In this document: positions 1 through 9,001 of the stretch, in pieces
Layout: the number at the start of each line of letters is the position of its first letter
Numbering within the stretch: the first letter of the stretch is position 1
Assembly: GCA_039809865.1 (NCBI GenBank)
Contig: JBDHVW010000032.1
Location: 14,975 to 78,974 of the forward strand
Source of the DNA: QWHO01 sp039809865
GTDB lineage: Bacteria; Vulcanimicrobiota; Xenobia; Xenobiales; QWHO01
Reading direction: 5' to 3'
Length of the DNA stretch: 64,000 nt
Notes under the pieces: model-generated
What the model saw: only the letters and a program-made list of their open reading frames with translations
Databases searched by the model: none
What the model was told of the DNA's origin: nothing
Translations under genes and position numbers: made by a program

Positions 1-3000
1 AGCGCCTCCATGGTCTTGAGCTCGCCCGAGACGCATTCCAGGATATCCAACCAGGCCCCGGCCTTCTCGGGCTCCTTCTCGAAACGGCGGAAAAGGTCGG
101 CCTGGTCGGTGCGGAAGCTCTGACGGCCGACCGCCAGTTTGGCCATGCGCGTGGTGGCGTCGGCGGCCTCGGCCGGGGTCTTGTCGATCAGGATCAACGA
201 CTGGTAGAAGCGATTGAGATTGGCGGCAATCGGGCCATACCCGGGGTTCCAGGGAGTGAGGATGCAGGCCTTGAGCAGCTCGAACCGCTGCGGGAGCGTC
301 TCGCGGGGGCCCACCTTCTCGATCGCCTCGACGAAAGGACCCGCTTCGCTTACCGGACCGCCCAGGGCGATCGTGGGGGCATAGAGGGCGCTTTTCCCTT
401 TGGCCCCCGAGTCGCTGTAGTCGCAAGCCGCCTGGACGACCTCGAGGGTCGCCGAGCGCCCCGCCAGCGCCGCGGCCAGCTCACCCAAACGCTCCCCCGG
501 TAGGCCCTGGGTGACCAGGCTCTGGCGCATCCGCTCGGCGATCGCGGGGGTGAGTTTGCCGGCCAATCCGGCCAGGCCCAGGTGCACGAGCTCGTGCTCT
601 TTCAAATCGGAGCCGGCCTCGGCGACCGCTCTGAGGGCCACCGTTTCCGGCACGCCGGCGGCCAGCAGGCGCTCCAGGCTCTCGCGGCGGGGGTGATCTG
701 CGTCCAGAGGAGCGCTGCGGTAAGCCTTCAAAATCTTGGGCTGGCAGCTCTCGTTCAGCGCTTTGATGGAGTTGAGGGTGGTCGTCAGCGAAGTGGTGAT
801 GGCGCTCAGATCGCGGCCGGCGCGCAGGTCGTGCAGAAGCAACTCGCTCAGCTCCTGGCTCCGGTCCCCATTGTTGCTTTTGAGGCCGCCCAGGGACGCG
901 AAAGCCGCGGCGCGCTCGGCAAAGGTCGTCCCGCCCGCATCCTGAGCCAGGGTTCGCACGATGCTCTCGGCCTCGGGGGGCGACCAGTTGCTCTTCAACA
1001 GGTCCTCGAAACAGCTGCGCTGGTCCGGATCGGGCGCCACCGAAGCCAGGAAGTCGAAGGCGCCCGCGGCGGTGCTCTGATTTACCTTGGCGGTCACCAG
1101 GGTGATGGTGTCGCGGGCCTTTTCGAACGGCACACCCGCTTTCAGAAGCGCATCCAGGCCGATGGCCATTCCCAGCCGAGCGGGCTGCCCGTGGTTCAAA
1201 ACGGTCTCGTAGCCGCGACCGTAATGAGAGCTGGCATAGGGGGTCTTGAGGAAATCCACCTTTTGCGTCTGGGTGACTCCGGGAGTCGCCTGGCGAAGCA
1301 CGCTCTCGAGAGCGATGGCGTCCTGGGCGGTCATCTTGATCTCGAGCAGCCGGGCCAGCGCGGCGGTGCCCTCCTCGTGCTGGCTGAGGTGGTCTTCCCA
1401 GTGGCTCATCATGGCCTTTACGGAGGCTGCATCCATCTGGCGGGTGCCGATGGTTTCGGTGAGGCAGCCGAGCGTCTTGAGCATGGTCGGGCGGTCGCCG
1501 CCCTCCGTCAGCTTCTTGGCCAGTGACGACTGAATCGTCCTGGCGACCTCGGCCTTGAGCTGCGCGCCGGCTTTTCCCAGGCCGTGCAGAGCCTCGAGCG
1601 CCTGGAAGTCCCGCGACTCGAGAGTCGACCCGGCCACGGTCGGGCGCACTCCGGCCTGGAGCTGGTCATGAAAAGCCTGCCAGGCTTCCGGATCGCCCGC
1701 CAGGCCAGCCGAGAATTGGAAGGCGTGGCGGACCTCGTCATCTCCAAAGCGGGTACTGAGCGCGTTATTCAGCGACAGCGTGCGGTTCAGCGCCTCTTCG
1801 GGCGTCTTGCCGGCCTCCAGGTCGGCCCGGTAAGCTTCCACCATCATCTGCCGCGTCGGCAGCTCGTGACGGTTGAACCTACCGAGGGCCAGCTTGCGCT
1901 CGGCGAACGTGGAGGAGGCGCAAGGTTTCTGGACCGACTCGAAGAGCCCCACCAGCTCGTCCCGCCGAACCTGCTGGCTCGCCAGCTCGATGTAGAGCGC
2001 GCGTTCCTCGGGGGGCAGCGAGGCCACCTGACCCGCGAAGTAATCGAAAATGGGTCCGGCCGCCGGGGCGTTCAGTCCCAGGCGCGCCCACAGCCGACCC
2101 GCGTCGGTGCACTCCTGGCCGGTCTTCCACAGGGCCTCGGCGGCTCCGTAGTAGCTCCGCTGCAGGTCTCCCTTGATGCGCTTGCGGTCGTAGTAGGACT
2201 CGTCCTTGAAACCGTCGATCGCCCCGAAGGCCTTCAGGCGCTCCGCCGCCGTGGTCTGGCCGGCGGGCTGGCGGAGGCGGTCGAAAAGCGGACGGAGATC
2301 GGCAGCCTCGGGCTTCTTCTCGATCAGCCCCGCGTAGGTCTCGGTATCTTCCGCGCTGCTCGCCAGGATCTCGCAGAAATCGCTCACCATCGAGTCGGGG
2401 AGCGAGTGGGTCTGAGCGCAAGCCTGACCCAGCCGCTTGAGGTTGGCCAGCTTCTGCGGGTCGTTGTCCTGCACGGCCTCGCACAGGGTCTCGAGCTTCT
2501 TGCCGCTGACCCGCACCGCGCCGAGGGGAGCCAGGGCCGCGCAGGCGGCCGTTAGCTCGGGGCGTCCCACCAGTTTCCCGAGCGCGGCCGAGGCCGCTCC
2601 GCCAGCCACGCCGCCCCGGAGCAGGGTCAACAGGCCTTGCTGCGCCGTCCTGTCCAGGGCCAGCTTGCCAAAGGTCTCGACGGCCCGGTCGCTCTCCTCG
2701 TTCGGCAGGGCCTGAGCCAGCTCTTTGAGCCGGGTCACGGTTTCCGCCAGAGGCACACCGGCTCGCACGTGCGCCTCGAGCGCCGCGTAGGTGGCCTCCA
2801 TCGGCCGGCCGTCGCGGGTCAGATCCAGACTGCGGCAGGCCGCAATCCGGTCGCTCTGGGTGGTACCGGGCAGGTCCTGGCGGGCGAGCTCTACCAGAGT
2901 CCGCGCCAGCGGGGCTTTTCCGTGGCTGGCAACGGCGTCCTTGAACAGCTCGAGCTGCTCCTGGTCCGTGCCGGCCTGGTCGATCACATACTCCAGGCCT

Positions 3001-4988
3001 GATTGCACGGCGTCGTGGCCCAGACGGCGCCAGAGCGAAGTGACGGTGGTGGCGGCCGCGCTCGGCTCCTGCCCGTGGGCGATCATCACGCCCAGAGCGC
3101 GCGCGATGACGGGGCGCAGGGCGGGCTTGCTCTTGTCGGAGTAGTAAGAATCGGGGTTGCTGCTGCACGAGTGGTAGATCTTGCTGCGCTCCAGCAGCGT
3201 CGCGGGCGCCGTCCAGCCACGCAACTCCTCGAGCACCCGACAGCACTCCTCGAGCGGCAGGCGCCGCGTGGCCAACAAAGCGGCCAGGGTGCTGGTGGCA
3301 TCCTCCTGAGAGAGCATGTGGTCGCGGTAATATTCCGCCAGCTTGGACCCCACGGAATGACCGGTCCGGGCCAGCTGGGTCAGCTGCGCGGCGACCTCGG
3401 GCTTGTCCTGACCGGCTTCGAGCGCCCGCAGGAAGGCGAGACCGGTTTCCTTTTTGGCGTCGCTGCCGACCGCAACCAGCACGTCGACCGCTCCGGGACG
3501 GGGGAAGGCCTGGTCCAGCAGCTCGGTCAGCCCGGAGCCCGGGACGCCCGCGGCGGAGAGCTTACGCAGCGCCTCCAGCCGGTCGGGGTGCTCGCCCAGC
3601 TGCTGCAAATACGACTCGTCGGGCATCGCGTGGCGGGCGCCCAGCAACTTGCCGAGGGCCGCGCCGCTGGCGGTCAGATCGAGGCCCCGCTGCATCTGGC
3701 CCGCAACGGCGCTCCAGCCGGCCTCGAGGGCGGGAGCCTCGAGCCTGTCCAGCAGCGGGGCCAGCGTTTCCTCGCGCTGGGCGAAGGTGGTGCCGGGCAG
3801 CTCGCGCGCGAGCAGCCGGGTGGTCGACTCGGCTCGCTCCGGGGCCGTGTTGGCCTTCATCTGCCGAGCGTAGAAGCCCAACGCGTCCGGGCTGAGTCCG
3901 ACGAGCTTCTGCAGGCGGTGGAGCGTGTCCGGGTTGCGGCGGGAATGATAGGAGCTGCGGTCCGTCCAGGCGAGGCAAGCAGCGCAGGCCTCGGTGGCCG
4001 ACCGGGCGGGAGAGCCGGCCTGCATCAGGGCGTCGTAAGTCTGGCAGGCCAGGCGGGTCAGGTCGGCGCCAAAACTCCAGCTGGGGCTCTCGCCCAGATA
4101 GTCGATCTGCCCCAGGAACTCGAGCCGCTCGGCGTAGGTGCCGTGTTGCACCCGATCGCCCAGAGTCTTCATCGCGGCGGCGCGCTCGGCCGGCTTGCCC
4201 GAAGTCTTCTCGAACGCCGTGACGAGACTCTTGAACTCGCCGGGGCCTTTAGCCGCCAGGCGTTTCATTTCGCTGGCGACACGCTCGACTTTGTCGGGGA
4301 AGAGCTCGGTGAGGTGAAGCAGCGCGCCCATCGGATCCGAGAGCAGGGCCTCGGCCTGAGCGGCCTTCTCCGTGACCCGGGCCACGTCGCCGTCGTTCTT
4401 GACGCGACCGAGCAAAAGCTCGCCGTGCCGGACCTCCACCTCGGCCTTCTCGTTGCCGCTGAGGTGCCGGTAGGCGATGAAACCCTCGGCCGCCAGTCCG
4501 TCGATGGAGAACCTCAGGCCGGACTTCTGCAGCTGCTTGAGGCTATCGGCCAGATCGGGCGCGTCCAGCCCCGAGGTCCCGACGTCGTGGTGCATCACCT
4601 CGAGCAGCAGCACGTCCTTGGGCCCGATGGGATGGAGCTTGTTGTCCAACTGCACGCTGAGGCGTCCGGTGTCGAGGTTCCTGGCGGCCTTCTCGGCGGG
4701 CACCTCGACGGTCGGGCTCATGAACGGCAAACGCCACTTGCGCTGCAGCACATAGGTCACGGGCAGGCCGGCCATCCGCTGCGCCAGCGTGGCCCCGAGC
4801 GCCCCGGGAACGGCCGCGGCGGTCGTGGCCGAGACGGCGGTGGCGAAATCGGCGCTCCCCTGCGGTCGGGGGGCGCTGGTGTTGACTTCGGCCAGGTCCT
4901 CCGGGTTGGCGACGGGCCGATCAGCGCTCCTGATCTGCTGGGCCGCGACCGGCAGGCTACTGAGATTTGTGGAGGTGGGCCGAATCAT
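1..4988 (-). CDS. Giant alpha-helical-repeat protein, 3' end outside window
   Basis: An uninterrupted minus-strand frame opens with ATG at 4988 (protein begins MIRPTSTNLSSLPV) and stays open to the window edge, giving at least 1,662 residues; I checked the frame at both ends and near 3300 and read no stop elsewhere. There is no signal peptide. The first ~60 residues are Pro/Ala-rich and look disordered, residues ~75-200 look like a mixed globular domain, and the rest is Leu/Ala/Glu-rich helix. A short motif resembling T-T-F-A-E-R recurs irregularly (near 4190, 4140, 3790, 2255, 1915 and 925), as do phrases like AGVPxxxA, so the body is probably built from degenerate helical repeats. It lies 12 nt downstream of the DUF2200 gene and is probably the last gene of the minus-strand run from 9940. 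I do not recognise the family; a scaffold or binding role is conceivable but unsupported. Confidence 0.8.
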   Translation of the reverse strand, partial: MIRPTSTNLSSLPVAAQQIRSADRPVANPEDLAEVNTSAPRPQGSADFATAVSATTAAAVPGALGATLAQRMAGLPVTYVLQRKWRLPFMSPTVEVPAEKAARNLDTGRLSVQLDNKLHPIGPKDVLLLEVMHHDVGTSGLDAPDLADSLKQLQKSGLRFSIDGLAAEGFIAYRHLSGNEKAEVEVRHGELLLGRVKNDGDVARVTEKAAQAEALLSDPMGALLHLTELFPDKVERVASEMKRLAAKGPGEFKSLVTAFEKTSGKPAERAAAMKTLGDRVQHGTYAERLEFLGQIDYLGESPSWSFGADLTRLACQTYDALMQAGSPARSATEACAACLAWTDRSSYHSRRNPDTLHRLQKLVGLSPDALGFYARQMKANTAPERAESTTRLLARELPGTTFAQREETLAPLLDRLEAPALEAGWSAVAGQMQRGLDLTASGAALGKLLGARHAMPDESYLQQLGEHPDRLEALRKLSAAGVPGSGLTELLDQAFPRPGAVDVLVAVGSDAKKETGLAFLRALEAGQDKPEVAAQLTQLARTGHSVGSKLAEYYRDHMLSQEDATSTLAALLATRRLPLEECCRVLEELRGWTAPATLLERSKIYHSCSSNPDSYYSDKSKPALRPVIARALGVMIAHGQEPSAAATTVTSLWRRLGHDAVQSGLEYVIDQAGTDQEQLELFKDAVASHGKAPLARTLVELARQDLPGTTQSDRIAACRSLDLTRDGRPMEATYAALEAHVRAGVPLAETVTRLKELAQALPNEESDRAVETFGKLALDRTAQQGLLTLLRGGVAGGAASAALGKLVGRPELTAACAALAPLGAVRVSGKKLETLCEAVQDNDPQKLANLKRLGQACAQTHSLPDSMVSDFCEILASSAEDTETYAGLIEKKPEAADLRPLFDRLRQPAGQTTAAERLKAFGAIDGFKDESYYDRKRIKGDLQRSYYGAAEALWKTGQECTDAGRLWARLGLNAPAAGPIFDYFAGQVASLPPEERALYIELASQQVRRDELVGLFESVQKPCASSTFAERKLALGRFNRHELPTRQMMVEAYRADLEAGKTPEEALNRTLSLNNALSTRFGDDEVRHAFQFSAGLAGDPEAWQAFHDQLQAGVRPTVAGSTLESRDFQALEALHGLGKAGAQLKAEVARTIQSSLAKKLTEGGDRPTMLKTLGCLTETIGTRQMDAASVKAMMSHWEDHLSQHEEGTAALARLLEIKMTAQDAIALESVLRQATPGVTQTQKVDFLKTPYASSHYGRGYETVLNHGQPARLGMAIGLDALLKAGVPFEKARDTITLVTAKVNQSTAAGAFDFLASVAPDPDQRSCFEDLLKSNWSPPEAESIVRTLAQDAGGTTFAERAAAFASLGGLKSNNGDRSQELSELLLHDLRAGRDLSAITTSLTTTLNSIKALNESCQPKILKAYRSAPLDADHPRRESLERLLAAGVPETVALRAVAEAGSDLKEHELVHLGLAGLAGKLTPAIAERMRQSLVTQGLPGERLGELAAALAGRSATLEVVQAACDYSDSGAKGKSALYAPTIALGGPVSEAGPFVEAIEKVGPRETLPQRFELLKACILTPWNPGYGPIAANLNRFYQSLILIDKTPAEAADATTRMAKLAVGRQSFRTDQADLFRRFEKEPEKAGAWLDILECVSGELKTMEA

Positions 4989-5000
4989 CCGTTTTGGGGA

Positions 5001-5381
5001 TTAGGCGTCGTTTGGGACAGAACCTTCTTGACTCCCGCGCAGGATCTTGTTCAGGGCCTTCCCTTTGGCGAGCTCATCGACCAGCTTGTCCAGATAGCGG
5101 ATCTCGCGCATCAGGGGGTCCTCGACGTCCTGCACGCGCACGCCGCAGACGGTCCCCGTAATCTGGCTTCGCGCGGGATTCATCCCGGGAGCCTCGGCGA
5201 AGAAGGTCTGGAAGTCGACCTGGCGCTCGATCTGCTCTGCCAGTCCCGCCTGGGTATACCCTGTCAGCCAGAGGATGATCTGATCGAGCTCGGACCGGGT
5301 CCGGCCCTTCTTCTCGGCCTTCGCGACGTAGAGCGGGTAGACGCTGGCGAAACTGGTGGTGAAGATCCGGTGCCCGGCCAT
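5001..5381 (-). CDS. DUF2200 family protein
   Basis: 126 residues from ATG at 5381, beginning MAGHRIFTTSFASVYPLYV. The phrases KAEKKGRTRSELD, WLTGY, FFAEAP and VCGVRVQDVEDPLM with a C-terminal LAKGKA are, from memory, the hallmarks of DUF2200, a small cytosolic family of unknown function found in scattered bacteria. Length is normal for the family. The frame stays open upstream to 5816, but that part is a shadow of the tectonin-like gene; family alignment supports the start used here, which lies one base after the TGA of the upstream gene (TGA-G-ATG), so translation is probably coupled. No catalytic residues can be assigned. Confidence 0.9.
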   Translation of the reverse strand: MAGHRIFTTSFASVYPLYVAKAEKKGRTRSELDQIILWLTGYTQAGLAEQIERQVDFQTFFAEAPGMNPARSQITGTVCGVRVQDVEDPLMREIRYLDKLVDELAKGKALNKILRGSQEGSVPNDA

Positions 5382-5382
5382 C

Positions 5383-6078
5383 TCAGCGGGGCCAGGCGAT
5401 CTGCCGGGCATAGCCCGAGCCCAGTCGCTGCCAGTCCCCGCCGCGATAGAAGTAGACGGCGTTGTCCAGGCCCACGACGTAGGGAGTCCCGTCCGTGGCC
5501 AGGGAGAGGCTCTGGGCCACCATGCCGCCCAGCCGCGAGCCGTAGCGCGAATCCAGCGCATACACCTCGCCAGCGAGCCCGAGGATGCAGACCGCGCCAT
5601 TGGGGGCCGCGGCCACCTTGCGGGCCAGAACGGAGGAGTTGTAGGGCTTCCAGTTGCCCGACTCGTTCTCACACAACCAGACGCGGGAGTCGGTGCCAAC
5701 CAGGTAGAGATCGTGATCCTCGCCCACGGCCAGGTCGCTGCCCACGCCCAGACCGACGCGCCCCACGCCCATGTGCCAGGCGCCGCCGTCGGTCCCCAGC
5801 AGGAAGATCGAGCCATCGCCGGCGGCGACCACTTTGGAGGCCAGGGCGACGGGGTCGGCCATGCGCCAATCGCCGCCGGGACCGCTCTTCCAGATGTGCT
5901 GGTCCAATCCCACGAGAAAGGCCGTGTCGTCCACCACCGCCAGGCTCGTGCCGGTGCCGATGCCGACGCGCTCGGTGCCGCGGTAGACCCCGCCGTCGAG
6001 ACCCAGAAACCAGGGCCGAGCTCCGAATTGAGCGGCCGCGCAAGCGGTCAGTAGAACGACGAGGAGCAGCCGCCTCAC
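5383..6078 (-). CDS. Tectonin-like beta-propeller lipoprotein
   Basis: 231 residues from a GTG start at 6078 that overlaps the TGA of the upstream gene (GTGA). The N-terminus MRRLLLVVLLTACAAA is a lipoprotein signal peptide with a lipobox (L-T-A-C), so the mature protein is probably tethered to a membrane. The rest is about six repeats of ~35 residues of the form G-x-D-x-x-V/I-W...G-G-x-W, typical of tectonin/TECPR propellers, which in other systems bind sugars or lipopolysaccharide. Likely a surface recognition protein. Ligand unknown; no enzymatic motif. Confidence 0.75.
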   Translation of the reverse strand: MRRLLLVVLLTACAAAQFGARPWFLGLDGGVYRGTERVGIGTGTSLAVVDDTAFLVGLDQHIWKSGPGGDWRMADPVALASKVVAAGDGSIFLLGTDGGAWHMGVGRVGLGVGSDLAVGEDHDLYLVGTDSRVWLCENESGNWKPYNSSVLARKVAAAPNGAVCILGLAGEVYALDSRYGSRLGGMVAQSLSLATDGTPYVVGLDNAVYFYRGGDWQRLGSGYARQIAWPR

Positions 6079-6734
6079 GGCTGAACGGGTGTCAACGTTT
6101 GACGGAAGGTCATGTCACCGAACTGGCCCTGGATGAGGATGCCGTCATTCTCTCCGGGGGTGACGTGATAATCGAGCGTGTGACGGCCGAGCGTGCCGGT
6201 GACGTGGAGGCCGCCCTCCTCGGGCGCGACGGTCTGCGCCAGGCGGGCGCAGGCGAAGTTGCCGTCCAGCTCGGCGCTGGTCTCCCCGTGAACGTGGATG
6301 CCCTGATTGAGCGGCATTCCGTTGACCAGGCCGTTGGCGTGGGTGCCGTCGGGGCGATTGGCGACCTTGATCTTGATGGCCCCGCCCGGGGTGTCGCCCG
6401 CCAGCCGCCAGGCGCCGTTGCCGGCGTCCTCCTTGGCGAGCTCGAAGGCGTTGCCGTTGAAGCTGCCGCTGACCGGCGCCTCGGGATGGTGGGCGTCCAG
6501 GGTGTATTCCATGAACTGGCCCTCGGCCTCGAGCCGCACCTTCACCGGGCCGTCGTAGCCCGCTGCCAGCGTGGCCGCGAGGCGGTCGACGCCGGGTAAG
6601 AAGTAGTTCTCGCGGGCATTGTCGAGGTAGCTCAGGTCGAAGACCGGATCGGCCTCGGCGCCGGGGGCGTCGGGACAGGGGGGTTGCGGCGCGGCGGCGC
6701 GCGTCGGCAGCGTGGGATTCAGGCTCGTAATCAT
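6075..6734 (-). CDS. Hypothetical protein, probably beta-rich
   Basis: 219 residues from ATG at 6734 (MITSLNPTLPTRAAAPQPP). There is no signal peptide and the first ~30 residues are Pro/Ala-rich. From residue ~60 the sequence alternates short hydrophobic strands with Gly/Asp turns (for example GPVKVRLEAEGQF, GIHVHGETSAELDGNF), suggesting a beta-sandwich or barrel. No family recognised. Its stop overlaps the GTG start of the tectonin-like gene, so the two are co-translated and may work together. The N-terminus resembles those of several unrelated proteins in this window (see findings). Confidence 0.7.
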   Translation of the reverse strand: MITSLNPTLPTRAAAPQPPCPDAPGAEADPVFDLSYLDNARENYFLPGVDRLAATLAAGYDGPVKVRLEAEGQFMEYTLDAHHPEAPVSGSFNGNAFELAKEDAGNGAWRLAGDTPGGAIKIKVANRPDGTHANGLVNGMPLNQGIHVHGETSAELDGNFACARLAQTVAPEEGGLHVTGTLGRHTLDYHVTPGENDGILIQGQFGDMTFRQTLTPVQP

Positions 6735-6800
6735 CTTGCGGCCACCCTAACAAAGCACCCGGAGGATCTTATTTCCGAGCTGTTAACAGTCGGACCGCCC

Positions 6801-7271
6801 TCAGGCCTGCTTGTTCCCCAGAATGATCGAGCCGTAGCCGCCGTAGAGCAGCCCGAAGCCGCCGCTGACCTCGGCCGCCATCAGTCCGGTCAGGAAGCCC
6901 TGTCCGGCCGCCATGCGCCCCATCGTGGTGGTCAGCGCCATGGCGCCGGCGCCCGCCAGGAAGCCCATCGTGCGATTGTGCGGCTCGGGGGTGTGGAGGA
7001 AGTTGGCGACGTACATCCCGCCGCCGATTCCGCCGGCCAGGCACAGCCCGACCTGCACGGCCAGCCCCACGCCGTCACCGCCCGCCGCGTAGGCGGCCAT
7101 GGTGGCCAGCGAGCTGACGACTCCGATGGCGGCGCTGGCACCACCCCAGACGAACGTGCGCTTGAGGAGCGCCTCGTCAGGATCTTCCTGCGTGGGTGGG
7201 GCGGGGGGTTGCTGCCGGGCCGCGGCGGCGCGGGCCGGAAAGGTCGGCGTGTGAGCTCTTTGAATCATCAT
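6801..7271 (-). CDS. Small hypothetical membrane protein
   Basis: 156 residues from tandem ATG codons at 7271/7268 (MMIQRAHTPTFPARAAAA); the frame stays open to 7292, but those codons lie in what looks like promoter DNA. A disordered Pro/Ala-rich head (residues 1-35) is followed by four hydrophobic stretches with Gly/Ala-rich packing motifs (around 45-65, 75-95, 105-125 and 130-150), so a small integral membrane protein is likely. No Shine-Dalgarno is visible; a TATAGT hexamer lies about 12 nt upstream of the start, which would fit a leaderless or nearly leaderless message. Function unknown. Confidence 0.65.
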   Translation of the reverse strand: MMIQRAHTPTFPARAAAARQQPPAPPTQEDPDEALLKRTFVWGGASAAIGVVSSLATMAAYAAGGDGVGLAVQVGLCLAGGIGGGMYVANFLHTPEPHNRTMGFLAGAGAMALTTTMGRMAAGQGFLTGLMAAEVSGGFGLLYGGYGSIILGNKQA

Positions 7272-7331
7272 AACGAGGGCTACTATAGCCATCGTCCCCG
7301 AGCACCGAGTTGCCGAATTGTTTCCTGCCGG

Positions 7332-8990
7332 TCAGTCGACCTCGGCCAGGGCGCGGTGCATGAACATGATGGCCGCCGAGCCCTCCCCCACCGCGGTGGC
7401 GACGCGCTTGGTGGAGTCGCTGCGCACGTCGCCCACGGCGAACACGCGCGGCTTGCTCGTCTCGTACTGGTAGGGGCGGCGTCCGAGCGGCCATCTGGCC
7501 AGGTCGTCGTCGGTCAGGTCGCGGCCGGTCTTGACGAAGCCCTTCTCGTCGAGGATCACGCAGTCGCTCAGCCAGCCCGTGTTGGGCTGGGCGCCCACCA
7601 TCGTGAAGACGTGCGCGCAACGCAACTCTTCCTCGCTGCCGTCGGCGGTGCAATTCCACTTGATGCGCTCGAGGTGGTCGTCACCGATCAGCTCGGTGAT
7701 GCGGCAATTGAGATGGACCTTCACGTTGTCCATGCCCTCGATGCGCCGGATCAGATACTTGCTCATCGACTTCTCGAGCGAGTCGCCGCGCACCATCAGG
7801 TGCACCTCGGCGCAGCCTTTGTCGGCCAGGAAGACGGCTGCCTGGCCGGCCGAGTTGGCCGCGCCCACCACGACGGCGACGCCGTTCTTGCACAGGTCGG
7901 CCTCCATCTGCGTGCAGGCGTAGTAGACGCCCTTGCCCTCGAACTGGGAGAGGTTCGGCAGGTCGAGCCTGTTGTAGCGCGCCCCCGTGGCGATCATCAG
8001 GCCCCGGGCCTGAATGGTGCGGCCGTCGCAAAAGGTGACGCTGTAGACCGTGCCGTCGCACGTGAGCTTCTTGGCGGTGCGCGCCGAGGCCATCTGGGCC
8101 CCGAACTTCTGCGCCTGCTGCAGCGCGCGATCGGCCAGGTCGCGGCCCGAGATGCCGTTGGGGAAACCCAGGTAGTTCTCGATCTTGGAGCTCGTGCCCG
8201 CCTGGCCGCCCGGGCCGGTGGAGTCGATGCTCTGCACCTCGAGCCCCTCGGAGGCGCCGTACACCGTGGCCGCCAGCCCGGCGGGGCCGGAGCCGATGAC
8301 GAGCAGGTCGATGACATGGTCGTCGACGACCGTGTTCAGGCCCAGGCACTCGGCGATGGACTCGTTGGAAGGATTGAGGTTGACCTGGTTGGCCGAGCAG
8401 ATCAGGACCGGCGTCTGGTCCATCGTGAGCCCGAAAGTGCGCAGCAGCTCGTCGATCTCGGGATGCTTCTCGATGTCGACCCACTCGTAGGGCTGCTGGT
8501 TGCGCGTCAGAAACTCGCGGATGCGGTGCGTGTCCTTGGAGTAGCGCGAGCCGATGAGCCGGTTGGAGGAGAGCGAGTGCTGCACCAGAGCCGTGCGGCG
8601 ATTGAGGAAGGTGCGCATGAGCATGTCCGAGAGCTCGGAGCGCTCGACCACGAGGCTCTTGAGCTTGGCGTGCGGCAGTCGCAGCAAGCGGAGGTCGGTC
8701 TTGGCCCGGGCAAACACGACGGAGGCGCGCCCCGACAGGGAGTGGGTGTCGCCCATGAACTGGCCGGGACCGTGGATGACGATCTCGCGCTCTCCCCCGG
8801 GGATGTACTGGCCGACCAGCAGCTCTCCCTCGAGCACCACGAGGAAGTCGAAGCTTTTATCGCCCTCGTCGACCAGGAGGGTACCCGCGGGAACGGTCTC
8901 CTCGGTGGCGCCGAACCGGCGCAGGTCTTCGATTTGCGAGCTGGAGAGAACGGGCCAGAGTTCGTGTTCGACGGCTTCGAGGGTATCCAT
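7332..8990 (-). CDS. Cyclic-nucleotide-binding / thioredoxin-reductase-like fusion flavoprotein
   Basis: 552 residues from ATG at 8990; the longer open frame upstream is a shadow of the subtilase-like gene. Residues ~10-125 form a CRP-type cyclic-nucleotide-binding fold, residues ~150-217 a short glutaredoxin-like linker (NQQPYEWVDIEKHPE...LNPSNESIAECLGL), and residues ~225-552 a two-dinucleotide-domain flavoprotein with GSGPAGLAA for FAD, a second Rossmann motif (VVVGAANSAGQAA) and a C-terminal VFAVGDVR. This order is known in bacterial 'cyclic nucleotide-binding FAD-dependent oxidoreductase' proteins. The CATC redox pair of true thioredoxin reductases is replaced by A-C-T-Q near residue 359, so it should not reduce thioredoxin by the classical route; electron acceptor unknown. 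Cytosolic, possibly controlled by nucleotide binding. Confidence 0.9.
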   Translation of the reverse strand: MDTLEAVEHELWPVLSSSQIEDLRRFGATEETVPAGTLLVDEGDKSFDFLVVLEGELLVGQYIPGGEREIVIHGPGQFMGDTHSLSGRASVVFARAKTDLRLLRLPHAKLKSLVVERSELSDMLMRTFLNRRTALVQHSLSSNRLIGSRYSKDTHRIREFLTRNQQPYEWVDIEKHPEIDELLRTFGLTMDQTPVLICSANQVNLNPSNESIAECLGLNTVVDDHVIDLLVIGSGPAGLAATVYGASEGLEVQSIDSTGPGGQAGTSSKIENYLGFPNGISGRDLADRALQQAQKFGAQMASARTAKKLTCDGTVYSVTFCDGRTIQARGLMIATGARYNRLDLPNLSQFEGKGVYYACTQMEADLCKNGVAVVVGAANSAGQAAVFLADKGCAEVHLMVRGDSLEKSMSKYLIRRIEGMDNVKVHLNCRITELIGDDHLERIKWNCTADGSEEELRCAHVFTMVGAQPNTGWLSDCVILDEKGFVKTGRDLTDDDLARWPLGRRPYQYETSKPRVFAVGDVRSDSTKRVATAVGEGSAAIMFMHRALAEVD

Positions 8991-9001
8991 GTACGTTTGC
9001 T

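Noticed and set aside
3003..6599. A 1,198-residue plus-strand open frame.
   Set aside because: It overlaps several genes on the other strand, has shadow composition (Arg/Gly-rich, no domains), and the minus-strand frames encode recognisable proteins.
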